From Bacteroides ilei (GTDB lineage Bacteria > Bacteroidota > Bacteroidia > Bacteroidales > Bacteroidaceae), in contig NZ_LT635801.1 in NCBI RefSeq assembly GCF_900128495.1, positions 2,473,083 to 2,537,082 on the forward strand: DNA of 64,000 nucleotides, read 5' to 3'. The translations under genes were made by a program, and so were the position numbers. The first letter of the stretch is position 1, and every line of letters starts with the position of its first letter. A model generated the notes under the pieces. It was given only the letters and a program-made list of their open reading frames with translations, made no database searches and was not told the origin of the DNA. Shown here piece by piece: positions 27,628 to 36,969 of the stretch.

Positions 27628-27643
27628 GGGGGGGGGGGGGGGG
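27628..27643 (+). repeat. Poly-G tract (16 G), intergenic
   Basis: Sixteen consecutive G between the stem-loop after manA and the 5S-like sequence. It lies in no convincing reading frame. It is the longest mononucleotide run in the window and probably unstable in length. Confidence 0.92.
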
Positions 27644-27651
27644 AAAGGGAC

Positions 27652-27762
<111 letters not shown>

Positions 27763-27767
27763 TCAAG

Positions 27768-27802
27768 GCCCCGAGGTCAGTCCGACTTCGGGGCTTTTTT
27801 TT
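27768..27802 (+). terminator. Rho-independent terminator after the 5S gene
   Basis: GCCCCGAGGTC pairs with GACTTCGGGGC (one mismatch), followed directly by eight T. It is a typical end of an rRNA unit and also separates the capsule region from the yceD operon. Confidence 0.85.
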
Positions 27803-27898
27803 ATGCCCGATAAAATACGAATGTATTATTTCATATGGAAACAACAATTAAAAAAGAAAAAATATATTGGGTTTCTAGGGATTATCAATATTTATTTG

Positions 27899-27906
27899 TA
27901 ACTTTG
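27899..27906 (+). promoter_or_regulatory. Bacteroides -7 box for yceD-rpmF
   Basis: TAACTTTG matches the TAnnTTTG consensus 27 bases before the TTG start of yceD. No clear -33 box is seen at the right distance, though TTGGGTTTC at 27867 is near. Confidence 0.6.
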
Positions 27907-27932
27907 CTGCCCGATTTATATAGTGTTTCAAA

Positions 27933-28505
27933 TTGGGAAAACTGAATACATATAAGGTTGAGTTAAAGGATATGAGTCAGGATTCGTGTGTTTATGAGTA
28001 TACGCTGACTGACGATTTCTTTACTGCAATTGATGCTCCTGAAATTCAGAAAGGGAATTTAAAAGTACTTTTGAATGTCAGGAAGAGTATCGGTGTCTTC
28101 CTTTTGAGTTTTCATATTGAAGGTACGGTGGTTGTACCATGCGACCGTTGCTTGGATGATATGGATGTATCCGTCAATACGGATAATGAGTTGAAGGTAA
28201 AGCTCGGTATGGAATTCTCGGATGAAGAAGAGTTGGTTGTGGTTCCGGAAGAAGACGGATATATAGACGTCGCCTGGTTTATGTATGAGTTTATAGCTTT
28301 GAGCCTGCCGATGAAACATGTGCATGCGCCCGGTGAATGTAATAAAAGCATGATGGGAGCGTTGAGCCGACATTTAATGACATCGGCTGATGAGGAGGAT
28401 GATTTTGCGGATGATATGGATGACGAAATCTATGATGAAGCGGAAATACCTCAGCAGACAGATCCCCGGTGGGATGCTTTGAAGAAAATATTAGATAATA
28501 ATTAA
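27933..28505 (+). CDS. yceD: YceD/DUF177 protein, 23S rRNA accumulation factor
   Basis: 190 residues of the DUF177 family, whose E. coli member YceD is needed for normal 23S rRNA levels. The diagnostic VVPCDRCLDDMDVSV segment is near residues 65-80 and an acidic tail ends the protein. No ATG is available near the family start; TTG at 27933 gives the expected MGKLNTYKVEL beginning. rpmF follows 16 bp later, the usual yceD-rpmF pairing. Confidence 0.85.
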   Translation: MGKLNTYKVELKDMSQDSCVYEYTLTDDFFTAIDAPEIQKGNLKVLLNVRKSIGVFLLSFHIEGTVVVPCDRCLDDMDVSVNTDNELKVKLGMEFSDEEELVVVPEEDGYIDVAWFMYEFIALSLPMKHVHAPGECNKSMMGALSRHLMTSADEEDDFADDMDDEIYDEAEIPQQTDPRWDALKKILDNN

Positions 28506-28521
28506 ATAAAGTTTTAGAAAA

Positions 28522-28707
28522 ATGGCACATCCTAAAAGAAGACAATCAAAAACGAGAACTGCTAAGAGAAGAACTCATGACAAGGCAGTTGCTCCTACTT
28601 TAGCCATCTGCCCTAATTGTGGCGCATGGCATGTTTATCACACAGTATGTGGAGCTTGCGGTTATTACAGAGGTAAAGTAGCTATTGAAAAAGAAGCTGC
28701 TCTTTAA
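28522..28707 (+). CDS. rpmF: Ribosomal protein L32
   Basis: A 61-residue large-subunit protein. It begins MAHPKRRQSKTRTAKRRT and carries the zinc-type cysteine pairs CPNCGAWH and CGACGYYRGK. Size and sequence are diagnostic. It is co-transcribed with yceD. Confidence 0.96.
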   Translation: MAHPKRRQSKTRTAKRRTHDKAVAPTLAICPNCGAWHVYHTVCGACGYYRGKVAIEKEAAL

Positions 28708-28753
28708 TAAAAAAGCTTAGTTAGACACGTGTGTGTTGACATGTAAAGGATAA

Positions 28754-28787
28754 AAGCCGGAGAGCTTTCGGCTCTTCCGGCTTCTTT
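28754..28787 (+). terminator. Stem-loop between rpmF and fabH
   Basis: AGCCGGAGAGC pairs with GCTCTTCCGGCT (one bulge) around TTTCG, followed by TCTTTTAT. It looks like a terminator or attenuator after rpmF and argues against a fabH start at 28791, which would have no room for a leader. Confidence 0.7.
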
Positions 28788-28823
28788 TATATGGAGAAAC
28801 ACATCAATCAAACTTTAGAAATG

Positions 28824-29825
28824 ATGGAAAAAATAAATGCTGTAATTACAGGCGTCGGTGGATATGTTCCTGACTATGTATTGACAAACGAAGAATTGTC
28901 ACGCATGGTGGATACTAACGACGAGTGGATTATGACCCGTATCGGAGTCAAGGAAAGACGTATCTTGAACGAAGAGGGTTTGGGTACTTCATATTTGGCA
29001 CGTAAGGCTGCCAAACAATTGATGCAGAAGACAAACTCAGATCCGGATTCAATTGATGCGATCATTGTTGCTACAACGACTCCTGACTATCATTTCCCTT
29101 CAACTGCCTCTATTTTGTGTGATAAGTTGGGATTGAAGAATGCATACGCATTCGACCTGCAGGCTGCATGCTGCGGTTTCCTCTATGCAATGGAAGTCGC
29201 TGCCAGCATGATTCAGTCGGGAAGACATAAAAAAGTGATCATTGTCGGTGCCGACAAAATGTCTTCTATGGTCAATTATTCCGATCGTGCAACTTGTCCG
29301 ATTTTCGGTGATGGTGCTGCAGCCTGTATGGTAGAAGCTACTACTGAAGATTATGGTATTATGGATTCTATCCTTAGAACAGATGGCAAAGGACTTCCGT
29401 TCCTTCATATGAAGGCTGGTGGTTCTGTTTGTCCTCCGTCATATTTTACAGTCGACAATAAGATGCATTATCTGTATCAGGAAGGTAGAACCGTATTCAA
29501 ATATGCTGTATCGCATATGTCGGATGTTACAGCTGAGATAGCTGCAAAGCATGGCTTGACTAAAGATACAATTGATTGGATTGTACCTCATCAGGCTAAT
29601 TTGCGTATCATTGATGCCGTTGCTTCTCGTCTTGAAGTTCCTTTGGATAAAGTGATGATCAATATCCAGCGTTATGGAAATACCAGTGCCGGTACATTGC
29701 CGCTTTGTTTATGGGATTTTGAAAAGCAGTTGAAAAAGGGCGATAACATCATCTTCACAGCATTCGGTGCCGGATTTACTTGGGGTGCTACTTATGTGAA
29801 GTGGGGATATGATGGTAACAAATGA
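28824..29825 (+). CDS. fabH: 3-oxoacyl-ACP synthase III (KAS III)
   Basis: 333 residues. It starts fatty acid synthesis by condensing acetyl-CoA with malonyl-ACP. The active-site Cys116 is in [12 protein letters not shown], the His in [13 protein letters not shown] and the Asn in [13 protein letters not shown], giving the Cys-His-Asn triad. The start [14 protein letters not shown] at 28824 matches the family; an in-frame ATG at 28791 would add 11 residues and begins immediately after the stem-loop. Confidence 0.93.
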   Translation: MEKINAVITGVGGYVPDYVLTNEELSRMVDTNDEWIMTRIGVKERRILNEEGLGTSYLARKAAKQLMQKTNSDPDSIDAIIVATTTPDYHFPSTASILCDKLGLKNAYAFDLQAACCGFLYAMEVAASMIQSGRHKKVIIVGADKMSSMVNYSDRATCPIFGDGAAACMVEATTEDYGIMDSILRTDGKGLPFLHMKAGGSVCPPSYFTVDNKMHYLYQEGRTVFKYAVSHMSDVTAEIAAKHGLTKDTIDWIVPHQANLRIIDAVASRLEVPLDKVMINIQRYGNTSAGTLPLCLWDFEKQLKKGDNIIFTAFGAGFTWGATYVKWGYDGNK

Positions 29826-29854
29826 TAGAATCAGATTCAAATCAACCCAGATAG

Positions 29855-29885
29855 AAAAACGCATCCCAACCCGATGCGTTTTTTT
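29855..29885 (+). terminator. Terminator after fabH
   Basis: AAAAACGCATC pairs with GATGCGTTTTT, ending in a run of T. It lies in the 83-bp gap between fabH and era. Confidence 0.8.
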
Positions 29886-29908
29886 GTCTGTCAATTAACT
29901 ATATCTTT

Positions 29909-30790
29909 ATGCACAAAGCCGGATTTGTAAATATTGTAGGTAACCCGAATGTCGGAAAATCTACTATAATGAACTTGTTGGTGGGCGAACGGATTTCTAT
30001 CGCAACGTTCAAGGCACAGACAACGCGTCACCGTATTATGGGAATCCTGAATACGGACGATATGCAGATTGTCTTCTCTGATACTCCGGGAGTCTTGAAG
30101 CCTAATTATAAGCTTCAGGAATCTATGCTGAACTTTTCGGAGTCGGCACTTGTTGATGCAGATGTGTTGCTTTATGTGACCGATACTGTTGAGAAACCGG
30201 ATAAAAACGCTGATTTTATTGAGAAGGTCCGCAATCTGAAGGTGCCTGTATTGTTGCTTGTCAATAAGATCGACCTGACCAATCAGGAGAATCTGGTCAA
30301 GATTGTAGAAGAGTGGCATGAAATATTGCCTGATGCTGAAATCATTCCTGTTTCGGCCAAGGCTAAGTTCAATGTGGATGTCGTGATGAAACGTATCAAG
30401 GATCTGATTCCGGATTCACCTCCATACTTCGGCAAGGACCAGTTGACCGACAAGCCTGCCCGCTTCTTTGTTACGGAAATCATTCGGGAAAAGATTCTGT
30501 TGTATTACGATAAGGAAATCCCGTATGCGGTAGAGGTAGTCGTAGAACAGTTCAAGGAGGAAGCTAAAAGCATTCACATCAATGCCGTCATTTATGTGGA
30601 ACGGGAATCTCAGAAGGGGATAATTATCGGACATCAGGGCAAGGCTCTGAAAAAGGTTGCGACTGAGGCCCGCAAGACGTTGGAACATTTCTTCCAGAAG
30701 GCTATCTATCTGGAGACTTTCGTAAAAGTCGATAAGGACTGGAGAAGTTCGGATAAGGAACTGAAGAACTTTGGATATCAATTAGATTAA
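29909..30790 (+). CDS. era: GTPase Era
   Basis: A 293-residue GTPase that binds the 3' end of 16S rRNA during 30S assembly. The G1 motif is VGNPNVGKSTIMNLL at residues 8-22, G3 is DTPGVLKP, G4 NKID. The C-terminal KH domain has KGIIIGHQGKALKKV near 233-247. Length fits the family. der follows within the same unit. Confidence 0.96.
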   Translation: MHKAGFVNIVGNPNVGKSTIMNLLVGERISIATFKAQTTRHRIMGILNTDDMQIVFSDTPGVLKPNYKLQESMLNFSESALVDADVLLYVTDTVEKPDKNADFIEKVRNLKVPVLLLVNKIDLTNQENLVKIVEEWHEILPDAEIIPVSAKAKFNVDVVMKRIKDLIPDSPPYFGKDQLTDKPARFFVTEIIREKILLYYDKEIPYAVEVVVEQFKEEAKSIHINAVIYVERESQKGIIIGHQGKALKKVATEARKTLEHFFQKAIYLETFVKVDKDWRSSDKELKNFGYQLD

Positions 30791-30832
30791 TTATATTCGG
30801 CTGTGATAGCCGTAGTTTATTCAAGAAAGAAT

Positions 30833-32146
30833 ATGGGAAATTTAGTAGCAATTGTGGGACGTCCCAATGTGGGAAAGTCGACACTGTTTAATCGCTTGAC
30901 AAAAACCCGTCAGGCAATTGTGAATGAACAGGCCGGTACAACCCGCGACCGCCAATATGGAAAGTCGGAATGGTTGGGAAAGGAATTCTCTGTAGTTGAT
31001 ACAGGAGGATGGGTGGTCAATTCGGATGATGTGTTTGAAGAAGAGATCCGTAAGCAGGTAGTTCTGGCAATTGAGGAAGCCGATGTAATCTTGTTTGTGG
31101 TAGACGTGATGAATGGAATTACCGATCTGGATATGGAAGTCGCTTCCATCCTGCGCCGTTCCAAGACTCCGGTAATTGTGGTAGCAAATAAGACCGATAA
31201 CAACAATCTGCAATACAATGCTGCCGAATTCTATTCGTTGGGTCTGGGAGATCCTTATTGCATTTCTGCCTTGAGTGGTAGCGGGACCGGTGATTTGTTG
31301 GATCTGATCTTGTCTAAATTCAAGAAGGATGTAGAGGAAATGGTGGACGAGGATATTCCGCGTTTTGCTGTAGTGGGACGTCCTAATGCCGGAAAGTCAT
31401 CTATCGTGAACGCCTTCATCGGCGAGGAACGTAATATAGTAACGGATATAGCCGGTACAACCCGTGACTCCATCTATACGCGTTATGACAAGTTCGGCTT
31501 CGATTTCTATCTGGTAGATACTGCTGGTATCCGTAAGAAGAATAAGGTAAATGAAGACCTGGAATATTATTCTGTAGTACGTTCGATCCGTTCCATTGAG
31601 AATTCGGATGTATGCATATTGATGCTTGACGCTACCCGTGGTATCGAAGGGCAGGACCTGAATATATTTTCGCTGATCCAGCGTAACCAGAAGGGGTTGG
31701 TAGTTGTAGTCAATAAATGGGATCTGGTGGAAGACAAGAGTGTAAAGGTGATGAAGAATTATGAAGATGCCATTCGCAGCCGTTTTGCTCCGTTCACTGA
31801 TTTCCCAATCATTTTCGCTTCTGCAGTGACCAAACAACGTATCTTTAAAGTGCTGGAAGCGGCAAAGGAAGTTTATCAGGCACGTACAACGCGTATTCCG
31901 ACTGCCCGTTTGAACGAAGAGCTGTTGCCGTTGATCGAGGCGTATCCGCCACCTTCAAATAAAGGTAAGTACATCAAGATAAAATATGTAACCCAGTTGC
32001 CGAATACTCAGGTTCCTTCGTTTGTGTTTTTTGCAAATCTGCCACAATATGTGAAAGAGCCGTATAAACGTTTCCTGGAGAACAAGATGCGTGAACGTTG
32101 GAAACTGTCGGGAACACCGATAAATTTGTTTATCCGTCAGAAATAA
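30833..32146 (+). CDS. der: GTPase Der (EngA)
   Basis: A 437-residue protein with two tandem G domains needed for 50S assembly: [15 protein letters not shown] at the N-terminus and [15 protein letters not shown] near residue 181, each followed by DTGG or DTAG and NKxD motifs, then a C-terminal KH-like domain. The start at 30833 ([16 protein letters not shown]) fits the family; an upstream GTG at 30803 is less likely. It is 42 bp after era. Confidence 0.95.
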   Translation: MGNLVAIVGRPNVGKSTLFNRLTKTRQAIVNEQAGTTRDRQYGKSEWLGKEFSVVDTGGWVVNSDDVFEEEIRKQVVLAIEEADVILFVVDVMNGITDLDMEVASILRRSKTPVIVVANKTDNNNLQYNAAEFYSLGLGDPYCISALSGSGTGDLLDLILSKFKKDVEEMVDEDIPRFAVVGRPNAGKSSIVNAFIGEERNIVTDIAGTTRDSIYTRYDKFGFDFYLVDTAGIRKKNKVNEDLEYYSVVRSIRSIENSDVCILMLDATRGIEGQDLNIFSLIQRNQKGLVVVVNKWDLVEDKSVKVMKNYEDAIRSRFAPFTDFPIIFASAVTKQRIFKVLEAAKEVYQARTTRIPTARLNEELLPLIEAYPPPSNKGKYIKIKYVTQLPNTQVPSFVFFANLPQYVKEPYKRFLENKMRERWKLSGTPINLFIRQK

Positions 32147-32164
32147 TGATGGGGTATCTGATAT

Positions 32165-32208
32165 AAAGACAGGAAGCAGAATTCTTTGGAACTCTGCTTC
32201 CTGTCTTT
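32165..32208. terminator. Bidirectional terminator between der and mlaF
   Basis: AAAGACAGGAAGCAGA pairs with TCTGCTTCCTGTCTTT with A and T runs on both sides. It serves the converging der and mlaF transcripts. Confidence 0.85.
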
Positions 32209-32232
32209 ATTTTAAGTCTGGATGTGTTTCTT

Positions 32233-32991
32233 TTATTTGTTTCCTTCTTCCTTTACTTTTTTCAGCAGATCGGAAGCGAAAATGAAATTGTTTAACCGTT
32301 CGTTGGTGGACTTAAATACATCGTTTTTTGTCCCCTCCCATTCTTTATGTCCTTCGTAGATATATAGAATACTGTCACCGATGCCCAATACTGAATTCAT
32401 GTCGTGTGTATTGATTACGGTAGTCATATTGTATTCTGTGGTAATGTCATGAATCAGTTCATCGATAACCAGGGAAGTCTTGGGGTCAAGGCCGGAATTC
32501 GGTTCATCGCAGAACAGGTATTGTGGCTGTAGGGCGATGGCACGTGCTATGGCTACACGTTTCTGCATACCGCCACTTATTTCACCCGGATACTTTTTCT
32601 GTGCATCAATCAGGTTGACACGGTCCAGACAGAATTGGGCCCGTTCTACACGTTCGCGGTAGGTCATTGTCGAGAACATGTCGAGAGGAAACATTACATT
32701 TTCCAGAACAGACAAGGAATCGAACAAGGCTGCACTCTGGAAAATCATACCCATTTCACGGCGCAACTTTTTCTTCTCTTTCTTGTCCATGGTAATCAGG
32801 TTGCGGTTGTCATATAGTACTTCGCCCTTCTCTGGTGTAAGAAGTCCTACCAGACATTTCATCAGGACCGTTTTTCCTGAACCGCTTTGTCCGATAATCA
32901 GGTTGGTCTTGCCATTTTCAAAAGTGAAATTGATATCGTTAAGGACATTACGTCCGTCGAACGATTTATAGATTGAATTGATCTGTATCAT
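32233..32991 (-). CDS. mlaF: ABC transporter ATP-binding protein, MlaF type
   Basis: 252 residues. The ATPase of an Mla-type lipid transporter that moves phospholipid between the inner and outer membranes. Walker A is IIGQSGSGKTVLMKC, the signature is ISGGMQKRVAIARAI and Walker B is YLFCDEPNSGLDP. The start MIQINSIYKSF at 32991 overlaps the mlaE stop codon in an ATGA, so an upstream in-frame start at 33048 inside mlaE is rejected. No mlaD-like gene follows; it must be elsewhere. Confidence 0.88.
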   Translation of the reverse strand: MIQINSIYKSFDGRNVLNDINFTFENGKTNLIIGQSGSGKTVLMKCLVGLLTPEKGEVLYDNRNLITMDKKEKKKLRREMGMIFQSAALFDSLSVLENVMFPLDMFSTMTYRERVERAQFCLDRVNLIDAQKKYPGEISGGMQKRVAIARAIALQPQYLFCDEPNSGLDPKTSLVIDELIHDITTEYNMTTVINTHDMNSVLGIGDSILYIYEGHKEWEGTKNDVFKSTNERLNNFIFASDLLKKVKEEGNK

Positions 32992-33731
32992 CCCATTAAC
33001 AATTGAGTAAGTATCAAATCGGAGAATAGAATCAGGACACTGCTGCAAACGACCGAATCGGTACTGGCTTTACCTACTGCAATTGATCCTCCTTCTACGG
33101 TATAGCCGAAATAGGCCGATACACTGGCAATGATGAAGGCAAAGAACAGTGATTTGATGAAACTGCACCAGATGTACCATTCTACAAAACTGTATTGCAG
33201 TCCGTAGGTCAGGTCGGTGGCGGTCATGATACCTCCGAACCAGGCTGTACAATATGCTCCTATAATACCGGCTACAATACTGAATACAACCAGAAACGGA
33301 ATCATGGTCATCAGTCCCAAGATTTTAGGGAGAATCAGATAGGAAGCCGAATTGACTCCCATAATTTCAAGGGCGTCGATCTGCTGGGTTACCCGCATTG
33401 TTCCGATTTCGGACGCAATGTTGGAGCCTACTTTACCGGCCAATATCAGACACATGATTGATGAAGAGAATTCCAACAAGAGAATTTCACGGGTAGTATA
33501 GCCGACAACGAAACGAGGCATCCAAGGACTTTCAATGTTCAGTTTGATCTGGATACAGATAACGGCTCCGATGAATAGTGATATCAGCAGTACGATACCG
33601 ATGGAGTTGATTCCCAACTGTGCCATTTCGTTGACGTATTGTTTCAGGTACATCCGGATGCGTTCCGGACGGGAGAACACCCGGCCCATCAGCATGAGGT
33701 ATTTACCTAAAGTAGTAATTGGTTTTACCAT
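32988..33731 (-). CDS. mlaE: MlaE-family ABC permease
   Basis: A 247-residue MlaE (DUF140) permease with about five membrane segments. Typical segments are FIGAVICIQIKLNI near 55-68, VLAGKVGS-like AGKVGSNIASEIGTMRVTQQ near 117-136 and EIMGVNSASYLILPKI just after. It pairs with MlaF in lipid trafficking at the inner membrane, and the 4-bp overlap supports coupled translation. Confidence 0.9.
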   Translation of the reverse strand: MVKPITTLGKYLMLMGRVFSRPERIRMYLKQYVNEMAQLGINSIGIVLLISLFIGAVICIQIKLNIESPWMPRFVVGYTTREILLLEFSSSIMCLILAGKVGSNIASEIGTMRVTQQIDALEIMGVNSASYLILPKILGLMTMIPFLVVFSIVAGIIGAYCTAWFGGIMTATDLTYGLQYSFVEWYIWCSFIKSLFFAFIIASVSAYFGYTVEGGSIAVGKASTDSVVCSSVLILFSDLILTQLLMG

Positions 33732-33752
33732 ATGATTCTATATAAATTTGTA

Positions 33753-33760
33753 CAAAAGTA
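33753..33760 (-). promoter_or_regulatory. Bacteroides -7 box for mlaE-mlaF
   Basis: On the minus strand this reads TACTTTTG, matching TAnnTTTG, 22 bases before the mlaE ATG. A -33 box is not obvious. Confidence 0.55.
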
Positions 33761-33834
33761 CTGTTTTTTAGCTATATTATAATAAAAGCCGGGATGAAAA
33801 TAGCTGGATGTACCATAGAACCCAAGATTTTTAC

Positions 33835-33842
33835 TACTTTTG
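33835..33842 (+). promoter_or_regulatory. Bacteroides -7 box for lptB
   Basis: TACTTTTG, matching TAnnTTTG, lies 66 bases before the lptB ATG. It is back to back with the mlaE promoter. Confidence 0.55.
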
Positions 33843-33908
33843 CCGTCGGTAACCGTTTGGGGGAATTTTTACTTGGAGCGGTTGTGTAATTGACTAAAAA
33901 TAAAGATT

Positions 33909-34730
33909 ATGGCAGAGCAGGAAAATCAGCAGCAACCTGAAAATACGTTTGAATTACCTTCTGACGGGCGCATGGTACTCCGTACCGAAAACCTGGTGAA
34001 GAAGTATGGGAAACGTACGGTGGTCAGTCATGTTTCTATCAATGTGAAACAAGGTGAAATTGTAGGACTTCTCGGACCGAACGGTGCGGGCAAGACTACC
34101 TCGTTCTATATGACGACCGGACTGATTGTTCCGAATGAAGGACATATTTATTTGAATGATCTGGATATAACCGGCTATCCTGTATACAAGCGTGCTCAAA
34201 GTGGTATCGGTTATCTGGCTCAGGAAGCGTCTGTATTCCGGAAAATGAGTGTGGAAGACAATATCGCTTCCGTACTGGAGCTGACAAAGACATCAAAGGA
34301 ATATCAGAAAGAAAAACTGGAAAGTCTGATCAGTGAGTTCCGCCTGCAGAAGGTCCGGAAAAACTTGGGGGACCAGCTTTCCGGAGGGGAACGTCGCCGT
34401 ACGGAAATTGCACGTTGTCTGGCCATTGATCCGAAGTTTATTATGCTGGATGAGCCTTTTGCAGGAGTTGACCCGATTGCCGTAGAAGATATACAGCATA
34501 TTGTCTGGAAGCTGAAGGACAAGAATATCGGGATTCTGATTACCGACCATAATGTACAGGAAACACTGAGTATTACTGACCGTGCCTATTTGTTGTTCGA
34601 AGGAAAGATTCTTTTCCAGGGAACGCCGGAAGAATTGGCGGAAAACAAGATTGTACGTGAGAAATACCTCAGTAACAGTTTTGTGTTGCGTAGGAAAGAT
34701 TTCCAGACAAGGGGAGATATCCGGGAATAG
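33909..34730 (+). CDS. lptB: Lipopolysaccharide export ATPase LptB
   Basis: A 273-residue ABC ATPase that powers LPS extraction from the inner membrane through LptFGC. Walker A is LLGPNGAGKTTSFYM near residue 60, the Q-loop segment GIGYLAQEASVFRKMSVEDN is typical of LptB, the signature is LSGGERRRTEIARCL, and Walker B is FIMLDEPFAGVDPIAVED. A roughly 20-residue polar N-terminal extension precedes the domain. It is monocistronic, ending at a strong stem-loop. Confidence 0.93.
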   Translation: MAEQENQQQPENTFELPSDGRMVLRTENLVKKYGKRTVVSHVSINVKQGEIVGLLGPNGAGKTTSFYMTTGLIVPNEGHIYLNDLDITGYPVYKRAQSGIGYLAQEASVFRKMSVEDNIASVLELTKTSKEYQKEKLESLISEFRLQKVRKNLGDQLSGGERRRTEIARCLAIDPKFIMLDEPFAGVDPIAVEDIQHIVWKLKDKNIGILITDHNVQETLSITDRAYLLFEGKILFQGTPEELAENKIVREKYLSNSFVLRRKDFQTRGDIRE

Positions 34731-34747
34731 ATGACCGGGTGAAAATA

Positions 34748-34794
34748 AAAAGGAAGTGGCAGAAACAGTCGGGCTGTTTCTGCCACTTCCTTTT
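34748..34794. terminator. Bidirectional terminator between lptB and the RRM gene
   Basis: AAAGGAAGTGGCAGAAACAG pairs with CTGTTTCTGCCACTTCCTTT around a 5-base loop, flanked by A and T runs. It serves the two converging genes. Confidence 0.9.
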
Positions 34795-34800
34795 ATGGGA

Positions 34801-35061
34801 TTATGGACGGTTCGGGTTATTCGATTTTATTACTGCATGTTTTAAAACCAATTGTCTTCCGGCAAATTCTGTTCCGTTCAGTTCATCCAGTATTTTCGCT
34901 GCTGACTGATCATCCATTTCGACAAAACCATAGCCTTTCGATTTTCCTGTTTCACGGTCTCTGATTATCTTTACAGAGCTGACAGTTCCATAAGCGGACA
35001 AGAATTGTCCCAGATCTTCTTCCTTAACCCGATAGTTAAGGTTCCCAATGTACATATTCAT
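34801..35061 (-). CDS. RRM-domain RNA-binding protein
   Basis: An 86-residue single RNA-recognition-motif protein. RNP2 is MYIGNLNY at the start and RNP1 is KGYGFVEM near residue 43. Small RRM proteins of this kind are abundant in Bacteroidales and act as post-transcriptional regulators. It has a long upstream gap of about 400 bp shared with tig, which may hold its own leader. Confidence 0.93.
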   Translation of the reverse strand: MNMYIGNLNYRVKEEDLGQFLSAYGTVSSVKIIRDRETGKSKGYGFVEMDDQSAAKILDELNGTEFAGRQLVLKHAVIKSNNPNRP

Positions 35062-35371
35062 GTTGGTAAAAGTATAAAATAAATGATTCGTTTCTTTTAG
35101 ATCAGTGAGGTTAAAAGAAATTTGAGGGATTCGGTCAACGAGCGTTTACACAATGGGCTTGCGCTTATGAAGTAAAAACTAGAAGTGGAAATCGCTAAGC
35201 TTAATTTAATATCACTTTTCAGGAATCAAAGAAAACGATAATTTGTTGGATAAGCAAATTTTCAGGTAAAAAGTTTGCCGGAATTTGTGTAACGCTTATG
35301 GGTTGATTGTCTGCAGACTTTGACATATTTAGGTTGATAAGTCTGGTTTTATTTAAATTTTACTATGACTT
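35062..35371. other. Intergenic region between the RRM gene and the tig promoter
   Basis: About 310 bp with stops in all frames and no gene. It should contain the promoter and 5' leader of the RRM gene on the minus strand, but I see no clean TAnnTTTG there. Confidence 0.6.
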
Positions 35372-35403
35372 TTTGGTTATTGAAAGATTAAACACTATTT
35401 TTG
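35372..35403 (+). promoter_or_regulatory. Promoter of tig
   Basis: TTTG at 35372-35375 and TATTTTTG at 35396-35403 are 20 bases apart, the Bacteroides -33/-7 arrangement. The leader is about 50 bases. Confidence 0.75.
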
Positions 35404-35458
35404 CAACCTCTTTAATATAAATGCAGAATATAGTAATAATTAAATAAATAAGTCGGAA

Positions 35459-36805
35459 ATGAATATTTCACTGCAAAATGTAGACAAAGTAAGTGCTGTA
35501 CTTACTGTAAAGATTGAAAAAGCTGACTATCAGGAAAAAGTAGAAAAAGCCTTGAAGACTCTTCGTCAGAGAGTCAATATGCCTGGTTTCCGTAAGGGTA
35601 TGGTTCCTATGGGACTGGTAAAGAAACAGTTTGGAACTTCTGTTTTGGTGGAAGAAGTCGATAAGCTGATGCAGGAAAAAGTATCTGAATATATCCGTGA
35701 AAACAAAGTGGATATGTTGGGTGCTCCGCTGCCTAAAGAAAATAACGTGAATTTCGAAACTGATGAGGATTTCGAATTTTCATTTGATATCGCTTTGGCT
35801 CCTCAGTTTGAAGTAGCCTTGTCGAATGAAGACACGATAGACTATTACGATATAGATGTAACAGACGAAATGGTTGACCAGCAGGTCAAGATGTACACTC
35901 AGCGTACTGCCAAATACGATAAGGTCGATGAATATCAGGACAATGATATGTTGAAGGGTCTGTTGGCTGAGCTGGATGAAAATGGAAGTACCAAAGAAGG
36001 TGGCATCCAGGTGGAAGGTGCGGTTATGATGCCTACCTATATGAAGAATGATGATCAGAAGGCTATCTTCAACGGAGCCAAGACAAACACAGTTTTGGTA
36101 TTTAATCCGGCAACAGCTTTTGACAATAACGAGGCTGAACTGGCATCATTGTTGAAGATCAAGAAGGAAGAAGTGGCTGCACATACCGGAAACTTCAGCT
36201 TCCAGATTGAAGAGATTACCCGTATGATTCCTGGTGATTTGAATCAGGAGCTGTTCGACCAGGTATTGGGCGAGGGAAAGGCTCATAACGAGGAAGAATT
36301 CCGTGCGCAGATAAAGGATGTCATTGCAAAGCAGTTTGAAGCTGACAGTGATTATAAGTTCTTGATTGATGTCCGTAACTATGTCGTTAACAAGATCGGT
36401 AAATTGGAATTCGCAGACGAACTGATGAAACGTATCATGTTGGAGAACAACAAGGACAAAGGCGAAGAATTCGTTGCAGAACATTATGATAAGAGCATTG
36501 AAGAGCTGACCTGGCACCTGATTAAGGAAAAACTGGTTGCAGCTAACAATATAAAGGTAGAGCAGTCTGATATCACTGATATGGCCAAAGAAGCTACACG
36601 GGCACAGTTTGCTCAGTATGGTATGATCAATGTTCCAGACGAACTGCTTGACAACTACTCTAAAGAAATGTTGAAGAAACGTGAAAGCGTTGAAGCGTTG
36701 GTTAACCGTGTAGTTGAATCAAAACTGACTGCAGTGTTGAAAGGTCAGGTTACATTGAATCACAAAGCTATTTCAGCAGAAGATTTCAATAAAATGTTTC
36801 AGTAA
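35459..36805 (+). CDS. tig: Trigger factor
   Basis: A 448-residue ribosome-associated chaperone. The ribosome-docking signature MPGFRKGMVPMGLVKKQFG is at residues 41-59. A long helical C-terminal chaperone domain follows. The central FKBP domain is poorly conserved, as usual in Bacteroidota. clpP-clpX lie directly downstream, the common tig-clpP-clpX order. Confidence 0.93.
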   Translation: MNISLQNVDKVSAVLTVKIEKADYQEKVEKALKTLRQRVNMPGFRKGMVPMGLVKKQFGTSVLVEEVDKLMQEKVSEYIRENKVDMLGAPLPKENNVNFETDEDFEFSFDIALAPQFEVALSNEDTIDYYDIDVTDEMVDQQVKMYTQRTAKYDKVDEYQDNDMLKGLLAELDENGSTKEGGIQVEGAVMMPTYMKNDDQKAIFNGAKTNTVLVFNPATAFDNNEAELASLLKIKKEEVAAHTGNFSFQIEEITRMIPGDLNQELFDQVLGEGKAHNEEEFRAQIKDVIAKQFEADSDYKFLIDVRNYVVNKIGKLEFADELMKRIMLENNKDKGEEFVAEHYDKSIEELTWHLIKEKLVAANNIKVEQSDITDMAKEATRAQFAQYGMINVPDELLDNYSKEMLKKRESVEALVNRVVESKLTAVLKGQVTLNHKAISAEDFNKMFQ

Positions 36806-36893
36806 TTCGTTATCGGATGACTGATCCAATTGCTAAAACTTGCTAAAAAGAGGAGCTTTTAATCTGGCTTTTTCCTATTCACGGAAGTTTTTG

Positions 36894-36901
36894 TACTTTT
36901 G
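36894..36901 (+). promoter_or_regulatory. Bacteroides -7 box for clpP-clpX, inside a 12-bp inverted repeat
   Basis: TACTTTTG lies 68 bases before the clpP ATG. The 12-bp sequence AAAAGAGGAGCT (36846-36857) recurs inverted as AGCTCCTCTTTT (36928-36939), enclosing the box. Confidence 0.6.
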
Positions 36902-36969
36902 TTCGACTTTGGAAAGAGAAGATTCATAGCTCCTCTTTTATATTTATTAATCAATTAATCAATAACAAT

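Noticed and set aside
32992..33048. Upstream extension of mlaF by 19 codons
   Set aside because: It would lie inside mlaE; the ATGA overlap at 32988-32991 gives the standard start.
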